DNA of 7,665 nucleotides. It comes from Chitinophaga pinensis (GTDB lineage: Bacteria > Planctomycetota > Phycisphaerae > Phycisphaerales > SM1A02). Shown piece after piece: positions 1 through 5,149 of the stretch. How positions within the stretch are numbered: the stretch's first letter is position 1; each line of letters opens with the position of its first letter. Where the stretch lies: positions 1 to 7,665 of the forward strand of contig CALQCP020000103.1 of assembly GCA_943329105.2 (NCBI GenBank), in the 5' to 3' direction. The notes beneath the pieces were generated by a model, which saw only the letters and a program-made list of their open reading frames with translations, had not been told where the DNA came from and searched no databases. Position numbers and translations under genes: made by a program.

Positions 1-450
1 CCATCCCCCCACATCCTCATCCGCAAATCAGCCGGCCCGCGTGCGTTCGCCAAGTACAAGGCGTACGTGTCCGGCACACGTTGGGAACTTGCCATCAGCG
101 GCCGCTGGAGCGAGTCGCCATACCACTCGGGCCACATCGCCTACTACGTGCGGCGCATTGCGGGCGGCGTTTGGCTCATGAAGTCGGTCGAGCGCAACGC
201 CGACCTTGACCACGTCACCGAGGAGGACATCGAGGAAGGCGCCCTGAACGACGACCAGCTCCAAGCCCTGTGGGGCCGAACCCTGGAGGAAGCCCAGAAC
301 GAAGAGTTTGTAGAGCTCGTAGCCGCATGGCTCGATGCCCCACGAAAGACGCTCACCATTGACGCCGCAAAGACGCTGTACGAGGCGCTGCGCACGCATG
401 ACGCCATTATGGTTAGCGAGCCGGACGATGACGGACTGCTGGAAGAGTGA
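1..450 (+). CDS. hypothetical protein, 3' part of a gene cut by the window edge
   Basis: The reading frame is open from the first base to the TGA at 448-450, giving 149 visible residues. The only internal start-like codon near the left (GTG at 67) has no good ribosome-binding site, and the frame is open before it, so I read this as a gene that begins outside the window. The visible protein has an aromatic and basic first half (WELAISGRW, HIAYYVRR, GGVWLMKS), then an acidic helical stretch with TEEDIEEGALNDDQLQALWG, and ends in an acidic tail DDDGLLEE. There is no signal peptide or membrane segment in the visible part. I do not recognise the family. The long helical tail rich in E, D and A suggests a soluble cytoplasmic protein. 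It lies 90 bases upstream of the nucleotidyltransferase gene on the same strand, but nothing shows that the two work together. Confidence 0.6.
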   Translation, partial: PSPHILIRKSAGPRAFAKYKAYVSGTRWELAISGRWSESPYHSGHIAYYVRRIAGGVWLMKSVERNADLDHVTEEDIEEGALNDDQLQALWGRTLEEAQNEEFVELVAAWLDAPRKTLTIDAAKTLYEALRTHDAIMVSEPDDDGLLEE

Positions 451-461
451 TGGGTTCCGCG

Positions 462-479
462 GATTGGTGTGCAGGTCCA
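462..479 (+). repeat. 18-bp repeat, copy 1
   Basis: The sequence gattggtgtgcaggtcca recurs at 2378-2395 with one mismatch. Both copies lie between genes. This one sits just after the stop of the first gene and before the nucleotidyltransferase start. The role is unknown; it may mark a recombination boundary (see copy 2). Confidence 0.55.
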
Positions 480-540
480 GCTCAACCCGCCGGGCCACCT
501 CCGCTTCCTTCCAACCCGATGCCGCGGTACCCTTTCTCAG

Positions 541-834
541 GTGATCACCCTCCCGGAAGTCCTCGCTGAACTTCGCAGGCTCCAATCGGAGCTCGCGCAA
601 CGTCACGTTGCCCGCATTGGAGTCTTCGGCTCGATGGCGCGCGGCGAGGCAACGCCACAGTCGGACATCGATGTCTTGGTCGAAATGACAGACGAGGGCG
701 ACTTGTTCGATCTTGTCTCCGTCAAGACTCTGCTCGAGCGCACCTTTGAGCAGTCCGTCGACGTTGTACCAGTCGGCGGCCTGAAGCAGGACGTCCGCGA
801 TGTCATCCTTCGGGAAGTGCGATATGCCGCGTAA
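541..834 (+). CDS. MNT-type nucleotidyltransferase (antitoxin-like, MntA family)
   Basis: A 97-residue protein from a GTG start at 541. The frame stays open back to an ATG at 469, but the extra 24 residues look unlike the family, while the GTG start gives the usual short helix before the core. The core reads IGVFGSMARGEATPQSDID: G30-S31, ten residues, then D42-x-D44, the metal-binding signature of the minimal nucleotidyltransferase fold. A third acidic residue, D74 in SVDVV, fits the last catalytic position. The length of about 100 residues is normal. Members of this family act as antitoxins of HEPN toxins by adding AMP to the toxin (type VII systems, MntA/HepT). That is family knowledge; activity here is inferred. 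The downstream HEPN gene appears to be broken (824-958), so this is probably an orphan. A related fragment lies at 3797-3893. The ribosome-binding site is weak. Confidence 0.85.
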   Translation: MITLPEVLAELRRLQSELAQRHVARIGVFGSMARGEATPQSDIDVLVEMTDEGDLFDLVSVKTLLERTFEQSVDVVPVGGLKQDVRDVILREVRYAA

Positions 835-958
835 CGATGCGGCACGGCTGGGGGACTGCCCTGCCCCCAGACGCATGAGCGCCAGGGGGCGTAGATGGTG
901 GATACAGGTTGAAGTGCGCGCCCCGGGCCCGGTCACTCAGCCCCGCCGCCGCTGTTGA
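824..958 (+). pseudogene. remnant start of a HEPN (DUF86/HepT-like) toxin gene
   Basis: An ATG at 824 overlaps the end of the nucleotidyltransferase gene (stop at 832-834), the usual overlap between an MNT antitoxin and its HEPN toxin. The first residues, MPRNDAARLGD, resemble the typical HEPN start of the form M-P-R-D-D-x-x-x-L-x-D. After about ten codons the frame becomes a run rich in P, R and G with no helical HEPN character, then stops at 956-958 after 44 residues. A HEPN toxin should have about 110-140 residues and an R-x4-6-H motif, and neither is present. The change of character coincides with the inverted repeat at 848-889. I infer a truncated toxin. The start match is short, so chance cannot be excluded. 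Confidence 0.4.
848..890. repeat. GC-rich inverted repeats with two alternative stems
   Basis: CTGGGGG at 848-854 can pair with CCCCCAG at 864-870 (seven base pairs, nine-base loop). The same CCCCC arm can instead pair with GGGGG at 885-889 in an imperfect longer hairpin around the loop ATGA at 874-877. Bases 863-881 recur with one mismatch at 6394-6412, after mraY. It lies between convergent genes and might end transcription, but no T-run follows on either strand. Confidence 0.5.
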
Positions 959-1022
959 TGGGGTGTCCACGCTTCGAGTGGAAGTCCATTCCAAGCGCCA
1001 ATGTGGGCAGACCTACTTTGAT

Positions 1023-1580
1023 TCAACCCCGGCGCTTACGACCGAACCGTGCGAGTCCACATCCAAACAGAAGTGCCACGCCGGATGGCGTTGGGACGGT
1101 GGTGTAATTCAACGTGAACGTCGCTCCGGGCTGTTGTAAGACCACACCCGACATGTCGATCGTCAGCGCGTTGTTCACGAACGAGAGATCCGAGGCACTC
1201 AAATTTGCGACATTGCTTGAGGATCCAAAGGTGAATGCAGAAAATGCCATCGAGGCCGGAATGCTCAATGTGAACTGGTTGGATCCGAAAAACGTCCATT
1301 GGACAATCGTCCCGGGCGGGCCGCCTCCGGAGTCGAAGGACAAGACCATCGAACTTTCGCGGAAATCAATACTGAAGGCAGCCCAGAGTTCACCAGGATT
1401 GCTCGACCAGTAATACTCAACCAACGCGGAACTCACCAGGAACGACGAAGCGTCACGGGTGGAGCTGCCCTCCAACCAAGTGAATTGCGCGGGTTGACCC
1501 ACAAGCCCCGCTTGCGACTGACATGCGAGCATGCTGGCGCACAAAACGACCGTATACCCGCCAAATTGAAAGCGATTCAT
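1023..1580 (-). CDS. secreted protein with PEP-CTERM-like sorting tail
   Basis: A 185-residue protein. The ATG at 1580 is preceded on its strand by a strong GGAGG about six bases away, so the start is well supported. Residues 1-24 form a signal peptide: short polar start with R3, hydrophobic run YTVVLCASMLA, likely cleavage after SQA at 24. The middle is rich in S, F, G and T with beta-type patterns and no catalytic motif that I recognise. The C-terminus is V162-P-T-P, then a short hydrophobic stretch GVALLFGCGLA and the basic end RFGRKRRG, the layout of PEP-CTERM-like tails, which hold exported proteins for processing and surface display. The exact role is unknown. Two other proteins in the window (4038-5000 and 5150-6010) have the same tail but little evident similarity in their bodies. 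It lies 103 bases downstream of the two-DTG gene on the same strand, with a hairpin between them. Confidence 0.85.
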   Translation of the reverse strand: MNRFQFGGYTVVLCASMLACQSQAGLVGQPAQFTWLEGSSTRDASSFLVSSALVEYYWSSNPGELWAAFSIDFRESSMVLSFDSGGGPPGTIVQWTFFGSNQFTLSIPASMAFSAFTFGSSSNVANLSASDLSFVNNALTIDMSGVVLQQPGATFTLNYTTVPTPSGVALLFGCGLARFGRKRRG

Positions 1581-1620
1581 ACCTTGCCTCCTCCTCGATG
1601 TGCATAGCGAATTTCAGCGC

Positions 1621-1645
1621 AAGACAAACTCTGCAGGAGTGTCTT
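1621..1645. promoter_or_regulatory. hairpin between the two-DTG gene and the PEP-CTERM gene
   Basis: AAGAC (1621-1625) and ACTC (1628-1631) pair with GAGT (1637-1640) and GTCTT (1641-1645), leaving a two-base bulge (AA) and the loop TGCAG. On the minus strand it lies after the stop of the two-DTG gene and about 40 bases before the ATG of the next gene. It could be a terminator without T-run, a leader structure or an operator; sequence alone does not decide. Confidence 0.35.
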
Positions 1646-1683
1646 ATCAAAGGGTACCCCCGAATCGGGCAAGCGCAAGTGGC

Positions 1684-2367
1684 TTACTTCACCGCCGAGA
1701 TAGAAATCCGCCGCAGTCCAGGCTGGTACCAAATGGTGCGAGCATGTAACCATGAGCATCCAATCAATGCATCAACGCCAACCATCTGGAGCATTGCTGC
1801 TGCAGCACCCGAAAGCAGCCCAAATCGTTCTGTAAATCGCACGCCACCCAGTCCAACCTCGGCCCGCCACGCGGCGGAGTCGATCGCGCCGATAATCGGG
1901 TTAAAGTCGATGATCCGACCGTCCGGAACTCCGCCTTCAACCAGTTGCTCCCTGAGTACGTACCCGAACTGCGCACCAGTATCGAAAAGACAGCGCGCCG
2001 AGTGGGCACCGATCCGTGCCTGCACCATTGGTATGCCCATCAAACTCTCAAACTCAATGGTCGTTGCCTCCGGATGGACATTCGCGTCGCCAATGCGAAA
2101 CTCACCCGCTGGACCATCCCAACACGAGTCCTGCGCATTAAGTAGGTCCGTTCCAATCATGCCAACAAACGGGCTATCGACGTGCGTCTGGATTTCCGGA
2201 ATGCCTACTGGACCGAACTGCTGCGGCACATCGCGCCGCACCCCGCCCCACGTGATGTGACCCGGGGTACCGAACGTGGCAGGAGATCCGGTGTCCACAA
2301 GCCACCGGCCTTCGGGAAGGTCGACGAACATGTGGTGAGCGCAGTAGATGAGTGGGATGGTGGTCAT
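1684..2367 (-). CDS. retropepsin-like protein with two DTG motifs (predicted aspartic protease)
   Basis: A 227-residue protein. An in-frame stop at 2380-2382 just upstream makes the ATG at 2367 the only upstream-most start. It has two similar halves. In the first, hydrophobic strands lead to WLVDTGS with D25-T-G-S, and about 45 residues later comes the hydrophobic-hydrophobic-Gly motif MIGTDLL (70-76). In the second, the run from GIPMVQARI leads to CLFDTGA with D129-T-G-A, and later VDALIGCSWL with LIG at 201-203. DTG(S/A) plus a later h-h-G is the signature of aspartic proteases. Retropepsins carry one per chain and dimerise; here both are on one chain. The halves of about 105 residues are far shorter than pepsin lobes. 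There is no signal peptide, so it is probably cytoplasmic. Protease activity is predicted; the substrate is unknown. There is no membrane segment. Its neighbours are Fic upstream (37 bases) and a PEP-CTERM protein downstream. Confidence 0.75.
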   Translation of the reverse strand: MTTIPLIYCAHHMFVDLPEGRWLVDTGSPATFGTPGHITWGGVRRDVPQQFGPVGIPEIQTHVDSPFVGMIGTDLLNAQDSCWDGPAGEFRIGDANVHPEATTIEFESLMGIPMVQARIGAHSARCLFDTGAQFGYVLREQLVEGGVPDGRIIDFNPIIGAIDSAAWRAEVGLGGVRFTERFGLLSGAAAAMLQMVGVDALIGCSWLHARTIWYQPGLRRISISAVK

Positions 2368-2377
2368 GGTTGTCCAA

Positions 2378-2395
2378 GATTAGTGTGCAGGTCCA
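2378..2395 (+). repeat. 18-bp repeat, copy 2, abutting the duplicated fic end
   Basis: The sequence gattagtgtgcaggtcca matches 462-479 at 17 of 18 bases. The block shared with 3907-4000 begins at the very next base, 2396, so the repeat touches a recombination breakpoint. Part of it, with the next bases, can form a small hairpin (GTGTG 2383-2387 with CACAC 2394-2398). It lies between the fic stop and the start of the two-DTG gene, both on the minus strand. Confidence 0.55.
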
Positions 2396-2404
2396 CACCA
2401 ATCA

Positions 2405-3583
2405 TCAACCCCCATTCGACTGCTCCCCCACCCCATCTTCAAACAACCGCAAGTACGGATCAAACCGAAATCGCCTGTTGCGCGCGTGCCCCGTGATCTC
2501 GGTCAGCAATCCGATTGCAACGAGTCGATTGACCACGCCGTTCGCGCCAGCGGGAGTGATGTCAAGCCACTCGCGCACGGTGGCGACTGAAACGATCGGC
2601 TGATCGAACAGCTTCTCCATGACTCGATGTGCGCTGCCGGCTCCGCGGCCCATGGTGTCTGCGATCTTGCTTCGGTACTCCTCGCGCATGGCCAGAATCG
2701 CCTTCGCGGTGGCAGCTGCCTCTTGGCTCACTTCGAGCACGCCCTGCAGGAAAAACTCAATCCACCCTTCCCAATCGCCGCGCGTGCGCACGGCTTGCAA
2801 GTGCTCGTAGTACTCGCTTCGGTGTCGCTTGAAGTGATGCGAGAGGTACAGCACCGGTTGTGAGAGCAACCCACGGCTCGTCAGTAGGAATGTGATTAAC
2901 AACCGACCAACTCGACCGTTGCCATCTAAAAATGGATGAATCGTTTCGAACTGCACATGCGCAATAGCAATCTGCACCAGTGGTGGCAGCGAGCTTGGCG
3001 AATTGAGAAACAGTTCAAGTTCGCTCATCGCTTGCAGCATCTCGTGCGGCGGCGGGGGCACGAACGATGCATTTCGAATACTGCAACCTGCGGGACCGAT
3101 CCAATTTTGTGATCGGCGGAACTCTCCAGGGGTCAGGTTTCCGCCGCGTACATCGCGCATGAGCTCGGCGTGGATCTCACGAATCAGCCGCACCGAGATG
3201 GGAAGCTGATCAAGTCGCGCCAGGCCGTGCTGCATGGCACGCACATAGTTCACAACCTCGCCAACATCGCTTGGCGTATGGGGGTCGAACAATTTCGCTT
3301 CCGCAGCCAGAACATCCTGCAGCGAACTCTGTGTTCCTTCGATCTGACTGGAGAGCACCGCCTCCTTTCGGATGTACATGAAGACAAAGAGCTCCGGACT
3401 TGGAAGCATCAGCGCTGCACCATCAAGCAATCCCAGCGCGTGATCCGCCTGAGAGAGGAGCGCTCGCACATTGCTGGTCAGGTCAATGGCTGGTACCGGC
3501 GGAAGTGGGTTCGGAATGAACGCCTGATAACCCTTCGGCTGCTCAATCATCCTGCCGGATCTGGTGCTTGGTGAGTTTGCCAT
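2405..3583 (-). CDS. Fic family protein (predicted AMP-transferase) with C-terminal winged helix
   Basis: A 392-residue protein, about the usual size for this Fic class. Order of parts: N-terminal Fic_N-like segment (about 12-90, with PNPLPPVPAIDL); the inhibitory motif S78-S-Q-I-E82-G83, whose glutamate blocks the active site in class II Fic proteins; the Fic core with the catalytic loop H216-PFLDGNGRVGR (H216, D220, N222, R224, R227 all present); then a winged-helix region at about 326-376 (VATVREWLDITPAGANGVVNRL is its recognition part). Fic enzymes usually move AMP from ATP onto a hydroxyl of a target protein; the target here is unknown. All key residues are intact. The ATG at 3583 has AAGGAG 13 bases upstream, rather far; an internal ATG at 3550 is possible but poorly spaced. 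A promoter and palindrome lie just upstream (3602-3648), so autoregulation through the winged helix is plausible. Degraded pieces of a second fic gene lie at 3907-4039. Confidence 0.93.
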   Translation of the reverse strand: MANSPSTRSGRMIEQPKGYQAFIPNPLPPVPAIDLTSNVRALLSQADHALGLLDGAALMLPSPELFVFMYIRKEAVLSSQIEGTQSSLQDVLAAEAKLFDPHTPSDVGEVVNYVRAMQHGLARLDQLPISVRLIREIHAELMRDVRGGNLTPGEFRRSQNWIGPAGCSIRNASFVPPPPHEMLQAMSELELFLNSPSSLPPLVQIAIAHVQFETIHPFLDGNGRVGRLLITFLLTSRGLLSQPVLYLSHHFKRHRSEYYEHLQAVRTRGDWEGWIEFFLQGVLEVSQEAAATAKAILAMREEYRSKIADTMGRGAGSAHRVMEKLFDQPIVSVATVREWLDITPAGANGVVNRLVAIGLLTEITGHARNRRFRFDPYLRLFEDGVGEQSNGG

Positions 3584-3596
3584 GGGCTGAAACTGG

Positions 3597-3602
3597 CTCC
3601 TT
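3597..3602 (-). promoter_or_regulatory. ribosome-binding site of the fic gene
   Basis: AAGGAG on the minus strand, a strong Shine-Dalgarno match, 13 bases before the ATG at 3583. The spacing is longer than ideal, but no better candidate precedes either possible start. Confidence 0.5.
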
Positions 3603-3622
3603 AATAAACTGTCAGTTTATTA
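3602..3622. promoter_or_regulatory. perfect inverted repeat, candidate operator of fic
   Basis: TAATAAACTG (3602-3611) and CAGTTTATTA (3613-3622) are exact reverse complements separated by one base. The site is AT-rich in a GC-rich region and overlaps the -10 box and probable start of transcription of the fic gene. A bound protein here would block transcription. The Fic protein's own winged helix is the obvious candidate, but that is inference. Confidence 0.6.
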
Positions 3623-3648
3623 TAGCGCGGAATCTGCTCCATGTGCAA
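3619..3648 (-). promoter_or_regulatory. sigma70-type promoter for fic
   Basis: On the minus strand TTGCAC (3643-3648) and a perfect TATAAT (3619-3624) are separated by 18 bases. The -35 box is a partial match to TTGACA; the -10 box is exact. Transcription would start inside or just after the palindrome at 3602-3622, leaving a leader of about 25-30 bases. Confidence 0.6.
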
Positions 3649-3796
3649 CTGAATCTGCAACTTCTGCATGAATACCAATGCCCCAGGATCAGTACCTCTG
3701 GGCCTTGAGGTTCGCCGGATTCATCGACTCGAGTTTCAGAGGCACCGCGAACCACGCAGCTCTACGCCGCGTGATGCTGAATGGCCACAAGACCGT

Positions 3797-3893
3797 TCGG
3801 AGCTCGCGCAACGTCAGGTTGCCCGCATTGGAGTCTTCGGCTCGATGGCGCGCGGCGAGGCAACAGCGCAGTCCGACATTGATGTGTTGGTCG
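3797..3893 (+). pseudogene. fragment of a second MNT nucleotidyltransferase gene
   Basis: These 97 bases align without gaps to 586-682 of the intact nucleotidyltransferase gene with seven mismatches. The encoded piece runs from SELAQRQVARIGVFGSMARG to SDIDVLV and keeps the G-S-x10-D-x-D signature. The initial helix, the third acidic residue and the rest of the protein are missing. The differences change only two residues (H to Q, P to A); the others are synonymous. An open frame from 3668 to 4222 runs through it but continues into antisense fic and PEP-CTERM sequence, so I treat it as accidental. Bases 3650-3796 before it hold nothing that I recognise. Confidence 0.8.
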
Positions 3894-3906
3894 GACTGAA
3901 CCTACC

Positions 3907-4039
3907 CACCAATCATCAACCCCCATTCGACTGCTCCCCCACCCCATCCTCAAACAACCGCAAGTACGGATCAAACCGGAACCGCCTGTTGCGCGCGTGC
4001 GCACCGTTTGCAAGTGTTCGTAGTACTCGCTTCGCTGTC
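3907..4039 (-). pseudogene. collapsed fragment of a second fic gene
   Basis: Bases 3907-4000 align without gaps to 2396-2489, the end of the intact fic gene including its stop codon, with three mismatches. Bases 3994-4039 align to 2781-2826 in the middle of fic with four mismatches. The 298 bases that separate these pieces in the intact gene are missing. The junction falls on CGCGCGTGC, a nine-base sequence present at both edges (2481-2489 and 2779-2787). The loss is not a multiple of three, so the reading frame is broken: RSEYYEHLQTVRTR runs out of frame into what should be the last 27 residues. No catalytic loop is present. This is a dead remnant. Confidence 0.85.
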
Positions 4040-5000
4040 AGCGCCGCCTACGTGCGCCCGCAAGACCGACGAAGCCAAGAAGAGCGAGAGCACCTGGAGC
4101 AGGAACCACCGCATACAGCGATGTGTGGTCCAAGACGGACCAGATCCGGCTGTTGGTCAAGTTGGCACTGTCGATTACGAGTCCCCAGCTGCCAACAAAC
4201 TGTGAGAGATTGCCGTCCGTGACGCCGTTGGCCGCCGCAAACGCATCCCAAGATCCTTGGTAATTCCCCTGCTGCTGTGCTCCAGCTGAGATGACATTGA
4301 TGCCCTTGGTCCAAACACCCAACACTGGGTCAAAGTATCCCAACTGCAGTTCACCAGCATTGATGATGTCCGCCAGTGTCCATCCGTATGTGTCGTAGTT
4401 CTGGTAGCCGGCGACAATGATGTTTGGGTCGAATGTCAATTCCAGTGTGTACGCGTCGGTCGGCAACCGCCCTGCACTGTCCAGGGACCCGGTCGCTGCA
4501 ATGCCCGAAATCTTGAGCACGTCGCTGCCGAGGGTGTTCCAGGGGCCAGAGTCGGGAAGTGATCCACCACCTGGTTGCTCCGCACTGGTCGAGCTGCCGT
4601 AAAATTCGAACTGCGTAGCTGTTCGCCACTGCATCGAGACGGTTGTGGCTGAGGAGGCTTGACCGGCCCGAATCCAAGCGGAGGACCCGAACTGAGGTCG
4701 AGCAGTGCCAATGATCGGGGTCGTGGTGCTCTCTCCCACGGCAAGGGTTGTTCCGAGGACGGTGCTGCCGATCCCTGCGTAACTGCTGCCCGATGCGCGC
4801 GCCCAGGTCACTGCGGTGCCAAAGACGTTCGCCTGATTGGAATTATCTGCAATCGCGGCAACCGTGCCCGCCCGAGCCACCGTGGGTGGGGCCGGAAGCG
4901 TGTACGGGGGCGGAACCGTTGATGAATCCCAACCGGCGCATGTGACACTGGTTGCGGACGCCGCGAGGGCAAAGCTGAGTACCGTGTTGATCGAAGGCAT
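4038..5000 (-). CDS. secreted protein with PEP-CTERM-like sorting tail
   Basis: A 320-residue protein. The ATG at 5000 has GGAG eight bases upstream on its strand. Residues 1-22 form a signal peptide (hydrophobic run VLSFALAASATSVTCA, cleavage probably near A22). The mature part is rich in S, T, G and A, with a proline-rich start (VPPPYTLPAPP), beta-type strands such as DAYTLELTFDP, and a pattern ending in SRIWSVLDHTSLYAVV. There is no enzyme motif that I recognise. The tail is V299-P-A-P, a hydrophobic helix, and RRRR at the very end, as in PEP-CTERM-like proteins, which are exported and processed at the membrane. The stop codon lies on the edge of the fic remnant (4038-4040), and the terminal glycine seen in both sister proteins is absent, so the last codons may have been reshaped by the rearrangement. 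The function is unknown, probably structural or surface-linked. Confidence 0.85.
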   Translation of the reverse strand: MPSINTVLSFALAASATSVTCAGWDSSTVPPPYTLPAPPTVARAGTVAAIADNSNQANVFGTAVTWARASGSSYAGIGSTVLGTTLAVGESTTTPIIGTARPQFGSSAWIRAGQASSATTVSMQWRTATQFEFYGSSTSAEQPGGGSLPDSGPWNTLGSDVLKISGIAATGSLDSAGRLPTDAYTLELTFDPNIIVAGYQNYDTYGWTLADIINAGELQLGYFDPVLGVWTKGINVISAGAQQQGNYQGSWDAFAAANGVTDGNLSQFVGSWGLVIDSANLTNSRIWSVLDHTSLYAVVPAPGALALLGFVGLAGARRRR

Positions 5001-5041
5001 TTGTAAGGCTCCACAAGTGGATCAGTAACCATCAGCGACCG

Positions 5042-5056
5042 AAAGTCGCCGACTTT
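5042..5056. promoter_or_regulatory. short inverted repeat upstream of the PEP-CTERM gene
   Basis: AAAGTCG (5042-5048) and CGACTTT (5050-5056) are exact reverse complements with one base between. It lies 42-56 bases upstream of the ATG at 5000, a place suited to an operator. GCCGACTTT (5048-5056) recurs upstream of the next PEP-CTERM gene at 6101-6109. No convincing -10/-35 pair is visible beside it. Confidence 0.35.
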
Positions 5057-5092
5057 TCCTTACAAACGCAATCGGAGCGGTCAACCCATCAC

Positions 5093-5116
5093 GAATTCTC
5101 CCGAATCTCGGAATTC
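5093..5116. other. hairpin between two PEP-CTERM genes
   Basis: GAATT (5093-5097) pairs with AATTC (5112-5116) and CCGA (5101-5104) with TCGG (5108-5111), with a three-base bulge and the loop ATC. It lies after the stop of the gene that ends at 5150. It may help to end that transcript, but no T-run follows. Confidence 0.3.
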
Positions 5117-5149
5117 CATGACGATCGTGCGCCAACCGCTCCCACCAAT

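Noticed and set aside
28..936. Long open frame (302 codons) on the minus strand
   Set aside because: It runs antisense to the unrecognised gene and the nucleotidyltransferase, whose catalytic motif proves the plus strand is coding; GC-rich DNA often leaves the opposite strand open.
1023..1580. Lipoprotein reading of the signal peptide (C20 in MLAC)
   Set aside because: The residues before the cysteine do not fit a good lipobox; ordinary cleavage after SQA fits better with the C-terminal sorting tail.
1523..2260. 245-codon plus-strand frame
   Set aside because: It is antisense to the two-DTG gene and to the start of the PEP-CTERM gene, with a composition rich in S, P and R and no domain.
462..2400. 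Integron-like cassette array, with the 18-bp motif as attC sites
   Set aside because: No core sites of the GTTRRRY / RYYYAAC type with long paired arms are visible, gene orientations are mixed, and there is no integrase in the window.
3797..4039. Insertion sequence or transposon as cause of the duplicated pieces
   Set aside because: No transposase, terminal inverted repeats or target-site duplication were found around the blocks; the deletion junction points to microhomology instead.
3668..4222. 184-codon plus-strand frame containing the nucleotidyltransferase motif, as a possible new fusion protein
   Set aside because: After the motif it is antisense to the fic remnant and then to the PEP-CTERM gene; no third acidic residue or known domain follows, and no ribosome-binding site is seen.
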